DNA of 8,034 nucleotides from Chloroflexota bacterium (GTDB lineage: Bacteria > Chloroflexota > Dehalococcoidia > Lucifugimonadales > Lucifugimonadaceae): contig VXTA01000139.1 in NCBI GenBank assembly GCA_009837685.1, positions 1 through 8,034 of the forward strand. The letters are read 5' to 3'. How positions within the stretch are numbered: position 1 is the first letter of the stretch; every line of letters begins with the position of its first letter. The translations under genes were made by a program, and so were the position numbers. Below the pieces are notes generated by a model. The model had not been told where the DNA came from and did not search any database. It saw only the letters and a program-made list of their open reading frames with translations. Positions 1-7,171 of the stretch are shown here, piece by piece.

Positions 1-1128
1 GACTACCCGTTCGTCCCTGGAAATCATCCCGCCCTCAACCAACTTCCGCATCGCAGCCAGCGTCGCTCCACCCTCAGGAGCCGCAAACACTCCCTCCGTC
101 CTAGCCATCTCAACCATCCCATCAACCATCTCCTCGTCCGAAACCGTAACTGCCGTGCCACCGCTCTCTCGAACCGCGCGGATCACCAGAAAATCCCCAA
201 TCGCCGCCGGAACACGCATACCAGCAGCCAGCGTATGGGGATCAGGAAACGGCTCCGCGAACTCCTCACCTTTCTCAAAAGCGGCCACCAACGGCGCACA
301 TCCCGCCGCCTGAACACACACCATCCGCGGACGTTCCGATCCGATCCATCCAAGCTGCTCCATCTCATCCATCGCCTTCCAGATGCCTACAATCCCGGTC
401 CCCCCACCAGTCGGATAAACGATCACATCAGGCACCTCAAAGCCCATCTGCTCGACGATCTCATAGCCCATCGTCTTCTTCCCCTCCGCGCGATACGGCT
501 CACGCAGCGTCGAAACATCAAACAGCCCCAACTCTTCAGCGGCACGTTGCGACATCTGCCCCGCATCGGTGATGAACCCATCAACCAACGTCAACTTCGC
601 TCCGTACGCCTCACACTCGACCTTGTTCGCTATCGGCGCATCCTTCGGCATAAATACATGCGCCTCCATTCCACCCGCGGCCGCATACGCCGACATCGCA
701 CCAGCGGCGTTACCAGCCGACGGCATCGTCAATCTCGTCTGCCCCAACTCCTTCGCCTTCGATACCGCCGCACCGAGACCCCGCGCCTTGAATGAACCGG
801 TCGGATTTACACCTTCGTCCTTGATGTAGACAGTATCCATGCCGACCGCTTCAGCTAATCGCTCTGCCCTGAGCAACGGCGTGCCGCCCTCGCCCAGCGT
901 GATGATGTTGGCATCGTCGATAACCGGCATAACCTCCCGATATCGCCACATGTTCCCAGACCGGTCCGCCAGCGAATCTTTGGTCAGCGTAACCTTTGCC
1001 CTCTCGAGATCGTAACGAGCGAAGAGGGGCTTGCCATTAGCCGGGTTGGTACGGTGCGGATGCGATGCGTCAAAGCGCTCACCCGTCAGCGTGCACTCAA
1101 GATGCGTGATAGCCGATTGATACTTCAT
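1..1128 (-). CDS. thrC: Threonine synthase (C-terminus beyond left edge)
   Basis: PLP-dependent enzyme that converts O-phospho-L-homoserine to L-threonine and phosphate, the last step of threonine biosynthesis in the cytoplasm. The frame is open from the ATG at 1128 to base 1: 376 residues with no stop, so the gene runs off the window, probably lacking only a few tens of C-terminal residues. Visible motifs are GEGGTPLL (residues 79-86), the PLP-lysine motif NPTGSFKARG with Lys114, SAGNAAGA in the middle, and the phosphate-binding loop TGGGTG (240-245). This pattern fits the shorter threonine synthase class rather than threonine dehydratase or cysteine synthase. The N-terminal segment that is often a Cys-rich zinc ribbon keeps only Cys12. 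The start is fixed by an ATGA overlap with the stop of the upstream lipoprotein gene, so translation is probably coupled. No strong Shine-Dalgarno sequence is visible. Family assignment is firm. Confidence 0.93.
   Translation of the reverse strand, partial: MKYQSAITHLECTLTGERFDASHPHRTNPANGKPLFARYDLERAKVTLTKDSLADRSGNMWRYREVMPVIDDANIITLGEGGTPLLRAERLAEAVGMDTVYIKDEGVNPTGSFKARGLGAAVSKAKELGQTRLTMPSAGNAAGAMSAYAAAGGMEAHVFMPKDAPIANKVECEAYGAKLTLVDGFITDAGQMSQRAAEELGLFDVSTLREPYRAEGKKTMGYEIVEQMGFEVPDVIVYPTGGGTGIVGIWKAMDEMEQLGWIGSERPRMVCVQAAGCAPLVAAFEKGEEFAEPFPDPHTLAAGMRVPAAIGDFLVIRAVRESGGTAVTVSDEEMVDGMVEMARTEGVFAAPEGGATLAAMRKLVEGGMISRDERVV
1125..1128 (-). other. ATGA stop/start overlap, lipoprotein gene to thrC
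   Basis: The TGA stop of the lipoprotein gene (1127-1125) overlaps the ATG of thrC (1128-1126) by the ATGA arrangement typical of termination-reinitiation. It decides the thrC start and places both genes on one transcript. Confidence 0.85.
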
Positions 1129-4091
1129 CCCGCAGTCCCGTCCAGAACTGTCACCTTCAATATTCGAGGTGGCTCAACCGACTGCGCCAACCGATTAATC
1201 TCCTCGAAACTCATTAACACATCCAAACCTTCAATCACTCGCCCGAAGACCGCATAACAGATCTCGATCGGGTTTGCGCAGTCCTTCTGCTCACCGTCAC
1301 TGTAAGCATCCCACTCCGTCTTCGGTTCAAGCGTGATCACAAACTCGCTAGAACCGCCGTTCACAACTTTCGAGACCATCGAAATAGTTCCCGCCACGTC
1401 ATGACTGGCATCCGGATGATACTCCGACGGAATGTAGTAACCAGCCGTACCTCCGAACGCATCGATTTTCGATCCGCTGAACACCGCCGAACCCGGCTCA
1501 ACCGTGTGAAACGCCAATCCGTCATAGTACCCGGCTTTCGCCAGATTCAAGAAATTATCAACCGTTACTGGAGTCAGATGGTTGTAAAGGTCGATCGTCA
1601 CATCACCCCGGTCTGTCTCGATTAAGACTTGGTACGGCCCCGTGCTTCCATCACTCGATCCTTCAAGTCGCTCCAGGACAATCTCCCCATCAGGAACAAC
1701 CATCCCCGGCGTGCCCAGCACACGATCAACCGGCGTCGGCAACTCTAAAGGCTGTGGACGCCAAGCCGTCACTGTCGTTTGGAACTGCCCGCCAAGCGCT
1801 TGACGCCTGCCCGTGCCATCAATATCCATCAGCCACAGCGCCCCCTCATCTTCTTCCACGAAAGATATCTCCGATCCATCCGGCGATATCGCCGCGATCC
1901 CAATCTGTAAACCCCCGACGTCAATCTCCTCGATCTCGCCAGTAAAGAGGTTCCCGAGCACCAAACCGTCTCGACGTTCGTCGTCCACATACTCCCGCGT
2001 CGCAACCAAGATCCGCTCACCATCCGGGTGCCACGCCAAGCCGCTCACATCATGGGCCCGCGTCAGCGTCTCGCCCCAAGTCGTGCCTTCAATGTCACCC
2101 ACGCCACTGATCGTCACTCGAAAACGACCGTCACCCGGTGTCGAGGTGTACATGATCATCGTCCCGTCTGGTGACCAGTAAGGGAAAAGGTGCTTTAGCC
2201 CGTCCTCGGTTGTGAGCTTTTCTGCATCCTCCAGCGTGATGGCGCCAACAACATCGCCATTTTCGTCTAACCGCAAATCGCCGACGAAGACATGGGCTTC
2301 CTCTTCCAGCAGCTCGACAAACGCTATTTGAGCCCCGTCAGGCGAAATCGCCGGCATCACCAAATCGGTCTCGCTCGTCACCAGCAGTCGGACATTGCCA
2401 GTGAACGGGTCGGTGTCGAAAATGTCTGCGTTCCCGTTAATGTCGCTCGAATACACAACCCGCGATCCATCAGGCCACCACGTCGGCGTCTGCTCTTCGA
2501 ACTCATTCGATTCGATATCTGCCGACAACGGCACCAAATCACCCGTCACCAGATTGATCAAGTACACTACTCCGCCGCGCGGCCCGACAATATCGATTGC
2601 GAGGAAATCCGAACTGCGCTGCCGGACCTCGATGTCCATCGCCGCCTCAATCTGCCCTGCGTTCCCAGATCCTTCGGAAAGAACCCTGGCAATTACCGCA
2701 TCATCGTATAGTCCCGGTTCAAACCCAGCCTTAAACGCTAAATTCTGATTCAATGCACCGCCAGATGTTACCTCCAGATACACATCCACGTCGTTGATAG
2801 CATTGCCGTTCTCATCCAAAACACTCAGCGGAACTGGCGAACTCGACCCGGCAGGCACCGAATCAAATTCGTTGTCGAACTCGATCGCCACCGCTTTCGA
2901 TGGAAGTATCGAAACCGGTACATCCGAAAATATCTGCACTCCGTCCTTGATCCCTCGCACCCGTACCGTGTTTTCCGGGAACGTCCCTGACTTCACACCA
3001 GCCGTGAACACACCACCTTCGCTGAAACTACCGATCTCCGGATTATCAACCTCCCACATGACCTCGTCCAACTCCAACTCGTGACCGAAGCGGTCGAAGC
3101 CGGTCGCCGTCAGCTGCACCACATCGCCCGACTTCAATTCCAGCAACGATCCACTCGCCTCTACACGATCCAAAATGCCCGGACCAACGGTACCCTTGAT
3201 TATCCGCTCCAACGTAACGTCCCCTGCCGTTGCCGTCACCAGAATCAGCGAAGCATTCTCCGCCGACATCGTTTCGTTCGGTGTGTAGTGCCCCGTCTGG
3301 TCGATTTCATCTCCGGGCCGCAAAACCTCCCACGTTATCTCCGCATCCTCCAGAACGTGTCCGACGTGGTCCAGCACCTCCGCATGCATATCTACTTCCC
3401 ACGTAACTCGCGTGTCCACAACCTCAGGCGTAACTGCCAACGTCGTCGCCGGGCCGTGCACCACCGACACCGGGACCACATAGTTAGCCGTGAAATTCCC
3501 ACGCGTGAAATCCACCCTCACGCCTTCTGACGCCGATCCGATATCTGTCCCCGCTGTGTACAGCCCGTCTTGTTCAATGCTCCCGGTCGCCGGTTCCGCG
3601 TGCCAAACCAGATCCGGATCCGCAACCCGGTTCCCAAGATGGTCAAATGCCTCAACCTCGAACTGGAACGTCTCAGCACCAGCAAGCGTCAGCTCTTCGG
3701 TGTTCAAAACCAACCAACCTGCATCGCCCGGCTGTACGGTGATCGTCGACTCCGATATCTCCGTCTCATCGCCCCGCGACGCCGTCAACTTCACGGTGAA
3801 CGTCCCAGCATCCAGATACGTGTGCCGAGCAATCGTTCCCGCCGACGTGTTGCCATCACCGAAATCCCAGAAATATGAAGCCCCATCCGTGAAGTTTTCA
3901 GCCTCGAAATCGATGTTTACCGGTGCCATCACGGTACTCGCCGTCATTCCGATTTCGACGACGATCGGCGGCAACGGCACCGGTGTGGCCGTCGGTATTT
4001 CTTCCTCCGAACATGCCAAAGATGCCAATGCGACCGTCAGCATCAAACCGACAGCCACTAATCCACGAGATTTCAGGGATGAGATTTTCAT
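1125..4091 (-). CDS. Multidomain lipoprotein: PKD, Ig-like repeats, TolB/PD40 propeller, cyclophilin-like domain
   Basis: Predicted exported lipoprotein of 988 residues; function unknown. Residues 1-26 form a signal peptide (basic start, hydrophobic core, ASLA|C) with lipidated Cys27, then an acidic and Thr/Pro-rich linker. Domains in order: a PKD fold at about 48-121 (WDFGDG at 75-80, then HTYLDAGTFTV); four divergent Ig-like repeats at about 128-211, 215-303, 308-396 and 399-490; a six-bladed PD40/TolB-like propeller at about 493-779 (PDG turns at 540, 584, 641, 689 and 737, the sixth degenerate); and a cyclophilin-like domain at about 818-988 (DNFLNLA, GYYDGLAFH, SEFVIT, KTEW, AVFG). Key isomerase residues are replaced, for example Thr863 for the catalytic Arg. 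The only cysteines are 27, 938 and 945. The ATG at 4091 lies 6 bases after the lipB stop, with no clear ribosome binding site. Domain calls are good; binding, scaffolding or envelope folding roles are guesses. Confidence 0.85.
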   Translation of the reverse strand: MKISSLKSRGLVAVGLMLTVALASLACSEEEIPTATPVPLPPIVVEIGMTASTVMAPVNIDFEAENFTDGASYFWDFGDGNTSAGTIARHTYLDAGTFTVKLTASRGDETEISESTITVQPGDAGWLVLNTEELTLAGAETFQFEVEAFDHLGNRVADPDLVWHAEPATGSIEQDGLYTAGTDIGSASEGVRVDFTRGNFTANYVVPVSVVHGPATTLAVTPEVVDTRVTWEVDMHAEVLDHVGHVLEDAEITWEVLRPGDEIDQTGHYTPNETMSAENASLILVTATAGDVTLERIIKGTVGPGILDRVEASGSLLELKSGDVVQLTATGFDRFGHELELDEVMWEVDNPEIGSFSEGGVFTAGVKSGTFPENTVRVRGIKDGVQIFSDVPVSILPSKAVAIEFDNEFDSVPAGSSSPVPLSVLDENGNAINDVDVYLEVTSGGALNQNLAFKAGFEPGLYDDAVIARVLSEGSGNAGQIEAAMDIEVRQRSSDFLAIDIVGPRGGVVYLINLVTGDLVPLSADIESNEFEEQTPTWWPDGSRVVYSSDINGNADIFDTDPFTGNVRLLVTSETDLVMPAISPDGAQIAFVELLEEEAHVFVGDLRLDENGDVVGAITLEDAEKLTTEDGLKHLFPYWSPDGTMIMYTSTPGDGRFRVTISGVGDIEGTTWGETLTRAHDVSGLAWHPDGERILVATREYVDDERRDGLVLGNLFTGEIEEIDVGGLQIGIAAISPDGSEISFVEEDEGALWLMDIDGTGRRQALGGQFQTTVTAWRPQPLELPTPVDRVLGTPGMVVPDGEIVLERLEGSSDGSTGPYQVLIETDRGDVTIDLYNHLTPVTVDNFLNLAKAGYYDGLAFHTVEPGSAVFSGSKIDAFGGTAGYYIPSEYHPDASHDVAGTISMVSKVVNGGSSEFVITLEPKTEWDAYSDGEQKDCANPIEICYAVFGRVIEGLDVLMSFEEINRLAQSVEPPRILKVTVLDGTAG

Positions 4092-4097
4092 GGTTTG

Positions 4098-4853
4098 CTA
4101 TACGGAAACTGACACCTGCGCGGATTGAATAGCCGTCAAAGATGATGCTGAAACCCAGTCGATGTCGAAGAACAAAATATCTGCGAACAACTCCGCCCAT
4201 GACCGTGCAACCGCTTCCGTGTCAACCGATTTTCCGACTTCCCGAGAAATCGATGTCATATCTAAACCCGGCATCCCACACGGAACAATGTGCGAGTAGT
4301 AGCTAAGATCGGTGCTCACATTCAACGCTATACCGTGCATCGCAATCCCGCCACTGATCCGCACACCAATTGCTGCGATCTTGCGCCCCGTCGGATTCGC
4401 CCCTTTCTTTGGCCTGCCCCCAGGCTCACCGCCGATCCAAACTCCCGACTTACCGACTACTCGATGACCGCGAATCCCATACTCTGCAAGCATCTGAATA
4501 GTCGTCTCCTCCAACAACCGCACGTACGCGACCGGTCCCAGCTTCAACTCGCGGACGCTGATGATCGGGTACGCAACCAACTGCCCGGGGCCGTGATACG
4601 TCGCTTCGCCACCTCGGTCCGTCTCAACGATCTCGGCACCATATTCCTCAATCACGTCCCCACCTGCGACCAGATGCGTCTCGTCCGCACGACGTCCCAG
4701 CGTAAAAACATGGTCGTGCTCCAACAGCAACAATGTATTCGGAATCTCATCCGACTTACGCCGTTCAATTAACGACCACTGCAATTCATGCGTCGGACGA
4801 TACGGAACTCGCCCCAACCACGACGCACGCATGGGAGAACGTCCCGAACTCAT
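4098..4853 (-). CDS. lipB: Octanoyltransferase (lipoyl/octanoyl-ACP:protein transferase) LipB
   Basis: Transfers octanoyl from acyl carrier protein to the lipoyl-domain lysine of 2-oxo acid dehydrogenase E2 and GcvH proteins, the first step of de novo lipoylation before LipA adds sulfur. With the chosen start it has 251 residues, slightly longer than usual. Family motifs are LLLEHDHVFTLG (about 42-53), RGGEATYHGPGQL (80-92), the catalytic Lys158 in RKIAAIGVRI, HGIALNVSTDL (173-183) and the catalytic Cys192 in VPCGMPG. The ATG at 4853 forms an ATGA overlap with the E2 stop. An ATG at 4832 (Met8) is a possible alternative that would trim a non-conserved leader. A Gly/Pro/Lys-rich insert (about 141-157) sits just before the catalytic Lys. 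The neighbouring E2 is the obvious substrate, though LipB normally serves all lipoyl proteins of the cell. Confidence 0.95.
   Translation of the reverse strand: MSSGRSPMRASWLGRVPYRPTHELQWSLIERRKSDEIPNTLLLLEHDHVFTLGRRADETHLVAGGDVIEEYGAEIVETDRGGEATYHGPGQLVAYPIISVRELKLGPVAYVRLLEETTIQMLAEYGIRGHRVVGKSGVWIGGEPGGRPKKGANPTGRKIAAIGVRISGGIAMHGIALNVSTDLSYYSHIVPCGMPGLDMTSISREVGKSVDTEAVARSWAELFADILFFDIDWVSASSLTAIQSAQVSVSV
4850..4853 (-). other. ATGA stop/start overlap, E2 to lipB
   Basis: The E2 stop TGA (4852-4850) overlaps the lipB ATG (4853-4851). This supports translational coupling and favours this start over the in-frame ATGs at 4958 and 4832. Confidence 0.8.
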
Positions 4854-6181
4854 CGAGACTGATCGCCCTGCGACATCGATTCCAAACGAAGCTTGACATC
4901 GTTCATGAACGCCAGTGCCTCCGCACCGTCGATGATCCGGTGATCGAACGACAAGCACATATTCATCATCGAACGAATGGCAATCGCTTCTCCGCCCTCC
5001 GATGTCGTAACCACGACCGGACGCTTCGCAATCGACTCCGTGGTCAATATCGCCGCTTGCGGATAGTTGATGATCGCACCACCTAGAACCGAACCCAGTG
5101 CACCCGTATTGTTCAACGTAAACGTCCCACCCTGAACATCCTCCAACTGCAACTTCCCAGCCCGCGCACCTTCCACGATCCGTGCCATCTCAGACACCGT
5201 CTCCTCTAGCGACAACCCATCCGCTCCACGCACCACCGGGACGACAAGTCCCTGCTCTGACGCAACCGCGACTCCCACATTCACTGCGCCCTTCAACACA
5301 ACCTTTCCATTATCCCAACTCGAATTCAGCAATCGATGCATGCTCAGCGCCCGCGCGACATGATGCAGCACGATCGGCAGATACGTAAGTCGCTGACCCG
5401 TGCTCTGCTGTACGCGCTCCAAGTTCGCATTCCGATACGCCACCATCCCTGAAACATCCACCTCAATCGCACCCCACGCGTGCGGTATCTCACGGAAGCT
5501 GCGCGACATATTTTCGGCGATTATCCGGCGAATCGGCGAAGGCTCAACAACCTCATCCGCTCGCTCTGCTGTCGGTGTAGCCCCAGCCTCTATAGCCTCC
5601 AAATACGCCTCGACATCGCGCTTCGTAACCCGACCACCAGTCCCACTACCCGTCAACTGACTAACATCGATTCCATGCCGATCAGCAAGACGCCGCACCA
5701 CCGGTGATATCCGATTCCCGCTATGACTTCTACCGCGTCGACCTCGACGACGAGAGGGTGTCGCTTTCGATCCCGATGCTTCCACAGCCGACGAATCGGT
5801 TCGCAAACTGGTGTCCGTGAACTCGCCACCCGTCGGACCCACATTCGCTCCCATAATCATCGAACCTACGCGACTCGCCGCTTGCACCGAAGGACCGTCG
5901 GTTGAAGGCTCAGCAACCGGTTTCTGCTCCTGAATCTCTCCTTCAACCTCCATCTCCGCGATCGCGGATCCCATCTCCACCGTGTCTCCCTCGCTCACCA
6001 GTAATCCCACTATCGTTCCGTCACGCGGTGCCGGAACCTCCATATTCACTTTGTCCGTCACAACCTCCACGAGCGGGTCGTAACGCCGTATCGTATCCCC
6101 CGGCGACACCAGCCACTTACCGATGACCGCTTCGGTAACCGACTCACCGACGTGCGGCATATCTATCGTCAACTTAGCCAT
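4850..6181 (-). CDS. bkdB: 2-oxo acid dehydrogenase E2, dihydrolipoamide acyltransferase (branched-chain type)
   Basis: Core acyltransferase of a 2-oxo acid dehydrogenase complex: its lipoyl arm takes the acyl group from E1 and passes it to CoA. The 443 residues hold one N-terminal lipoyl domain (about 2-79) with the modified Lys44 in VTDKVNMEVP, a flexible linker, a peripheral-subunit-binding domain (about 157-196, starting RISPVVRRLA and containing GRVTKRDVE) that docks E1/E3, and the catalytic domain (about 214-435) with active-site motif DHRIIDG (His414, Asp418). The linker ends in an Arg-rich patch (143-151) instead of the usual Ala/Pro-rich sequence. It begins 3 bases after the E1 beta stop with no obvious Shine-Dalgarno sequence, so translation is probably coupled. 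Substrate cannot be fixed from E2 alone; the E1 subunits suggest branched-chain 2-oxo acids, with pyruvate as the alternative. The gene symbol is provisional. Confidence 0.93.
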   Translation of the reverse strand: MAKLTIDMPHVGESVTEAVIGKWLVSPGDTIRRYDPLVEVVTDKVNMEVPAPRDGTIVGLLVSEGDTVEMGSAIAEMEVEGEIQEQKPVAEPSTDGPSVQAASRVGSMIMGANVGPTGGEFTDTSLRTDSSAVEASGSKATPSRRRGRRGRSHSGNRISPVVRRLADRHGIDVSQLTGSGTGGRVTKRDVEAYLEAIEAGATPTAERADEVVEPSPIRRIIAENMSRSFREIPHAWGAIEVDVSGMVAYRNANLERVQQSTGQRLTYLPIVLHHVARALSMHRLLNSSWDNGKVVLKGAVNVGVAVASEQGLVVPVVRGADGLSLEETVSEMARIVEGARAGKLQLEDVQGGTFTLNNTGALGSVLGGAIINYPQAAILTTESIAKRPVVVTTSEGGEAIAIRSMMNMCLSFDHRIIDGAEALAFMNDVKLRLESMSQGDQSR

Positions 6182-6184
6182 CTG

Positions 6185-7171
6185 CTAGATTTCAGCCAAC
6201 TGTCGGATCCCTGCTGCGATCTTCTCCGGCGAAGGCATGAACTCCGCCTCCTGCAACGGACTGAACGGCATCGGAGGAATCTCCGGCGGTGTTACGCGCA
6301 TCACCGGCGCATCCAGATCAAAGAATCCCTCCGCAGCAATGATCGCCGACACCTCCGACGACACGCTGACCGCACCTGTATCCTCCTGCACGATCATTGC
6401 CCGTCCCGTCCGCGACACCGAATCCAGTATCGTCTCACTATCTATGGGACGCAGCGTCCGCAGGTCAACCACCTCAGTTTCGATGCCATCCGATTGCGAC
6501 ACCATCTCCGCCGCCTGCAACGAGTGGTGCAGCATCAGACCATACGTGATGAGCGTGACATTGCTCCCAGCCCGCTTGATATCTGCCTTGCCTATAGGCT
6601 CCAAATAGTCCTCGTCAGGCGCTTCTCCTCGGACCAATCGGTAAGTCCGTTTGTGCTCCAAGAACACAGTAGGGTCATTCGATCGTATCGCCGACCTCAG
6701 CAACCCGCGCGCATCATAAGGCGTGGCTGGCGCGATGACCTGCAATCCCGGCGTATGAGCAAACAAGACCTCGATGCTCTGCGAGTGATACAGTCCGCCA
6801 CGCACTCCCCCGCCATACGGCACCCGCACCGTCATCGGCGCGGTTTTCCCGCCATTAGTCCCGTACCTGACCCGCGCTGCCTCACCGACGAGTTGATTGA
6901 TCGCCGGCCACACAAAATCAGCAAACTGTATCTCCGGCACCGGGCGCATTCCATTCACCGCTGCACCAAGAGCGATACCGATGATCGACGACTCCGCCAG
7001 TGGCGTGTTCATCACCCGATCCTCACCGAATTCCTCAACAAAACCTTCAGAGGCTAGAAACACTCCGCCACGAGGCCCAATGTCCTCACCCATCATGAAG
7101 ATGTCAGGGTCGCGACGCATCTCTGCCCGCAAGGTCTCGCGAACCGCCTCTATCAGCGTCATCTCAGGCAT
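6185..7171 (-). CDS. bkdA2: 2-oxo acid dehydrogenase E1 component, beta subunit (branched-chain type)
   Basis: Beta subunit of the thiamine-diphosphate E1 heterotetramer, which decarboxylates a 2-oxo acid and reductively acylates the E2 lipoyl arm. The 328 residues match the usual family length. Visible features are MGEDIGPRGGVF (27-38), NTPLAESSIIG with the ThDP-activating Glu60, PEIQFADFVWPA (79-90), the GGLYHSQS segment (125-132) with the expected active-site His129, and the C-terminal transketolase domain with DLRTLRPID (236-244). PEIQFAD and YHSQS resemble branched-chain E1 beta subunits. An open frame continues upstream to 7324 but overlaps E1 alpha and reads as non-family sequence. The ATG at 7171 has a GGAGG 8 bases upstream, which settles the start. 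It overlaps the E1 alpha stop by 8 bases. The gene symbol is provisional. Confidence 0.94.
   Translation of the reverse strand: MPEMTLIEAVRETLRAEMRRDPDIFMMGEDIGPRGGVFLASEGFVEEFGEDRVMNTPLAESSIIGIALGAAVNGMRPVPEIQFADFVWPAINQLVGEAARVRYGTNGGKTAPMTVRVPYGGGVRGGLYHSQSIEVLFAHTPGLQVIAPATPYDARGLLRSAIRSNDPTVFLEHKRTYRLVRGEAPDEDYLEPIGKADIKRAGSNVTLITYGLMLHHSLQAAEMVSQSDGIETEVVDLRTLRPIDSETILDSVSRTGRAMIVQEDTGAVSVSSEVSAIIAAEGFFDLDAPVMRVTPPEIPPMPFSPLQEAEFMPSPEKIAAGIRQLAEI

Noticed and set aside
235..795. 186-codon open frame on the plus strand opposite thrC
   Set aside because: The translation is Arg/His/Leu-rich low-complexity sequence typical of an antisense shadow, and the opposite strand clearly encodes conserved threonine synthase motifs.
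1755..2615. Calling the propeller gene tolB
   Set aside because: PD40 repeats resemble TolB, but the lipid anchor, PKD/Ig stalk, cyclophilin-like tail and absence of pal/tolA neighbours do not fit a Tol system protein.
2622..3710. Nucleotide-level tandem repeat or phase-variable repeat in the lipoprotein gene
   Set aside because: The repeats are only visible as weak protein-level similarity; I see no near-identical DNA copies that could support slippage or recombination.
4092..4097. Internal promoter or terminator between lipB and the lipoprotein gene
   Set aside because: Only 6 non-coding bases lie between the stop and start, and I see no hairpin with a T-run nearby.
3490..4128. 212-codon plus-strand open frame opposite the lipoprotein N-terminus
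   Set aside because: Ser/Pro-rich with no recognisable motif; the minus strand carries the signal peptide, lipobox and PKD domain over the same bases.
4854..4958. Longer lipB start at 4958
   Set aside because: The extension lies inside the E2 C-terminal coding sequence and has no LipB similarity; the ATGA overlap at 4850-4853 is a better start.
6152..7057. 301-codon plus-strand open frame opposite E1 beta
   Set aside because: Arg/His-rich shadow of a highly conserved gene, with no domain signature.
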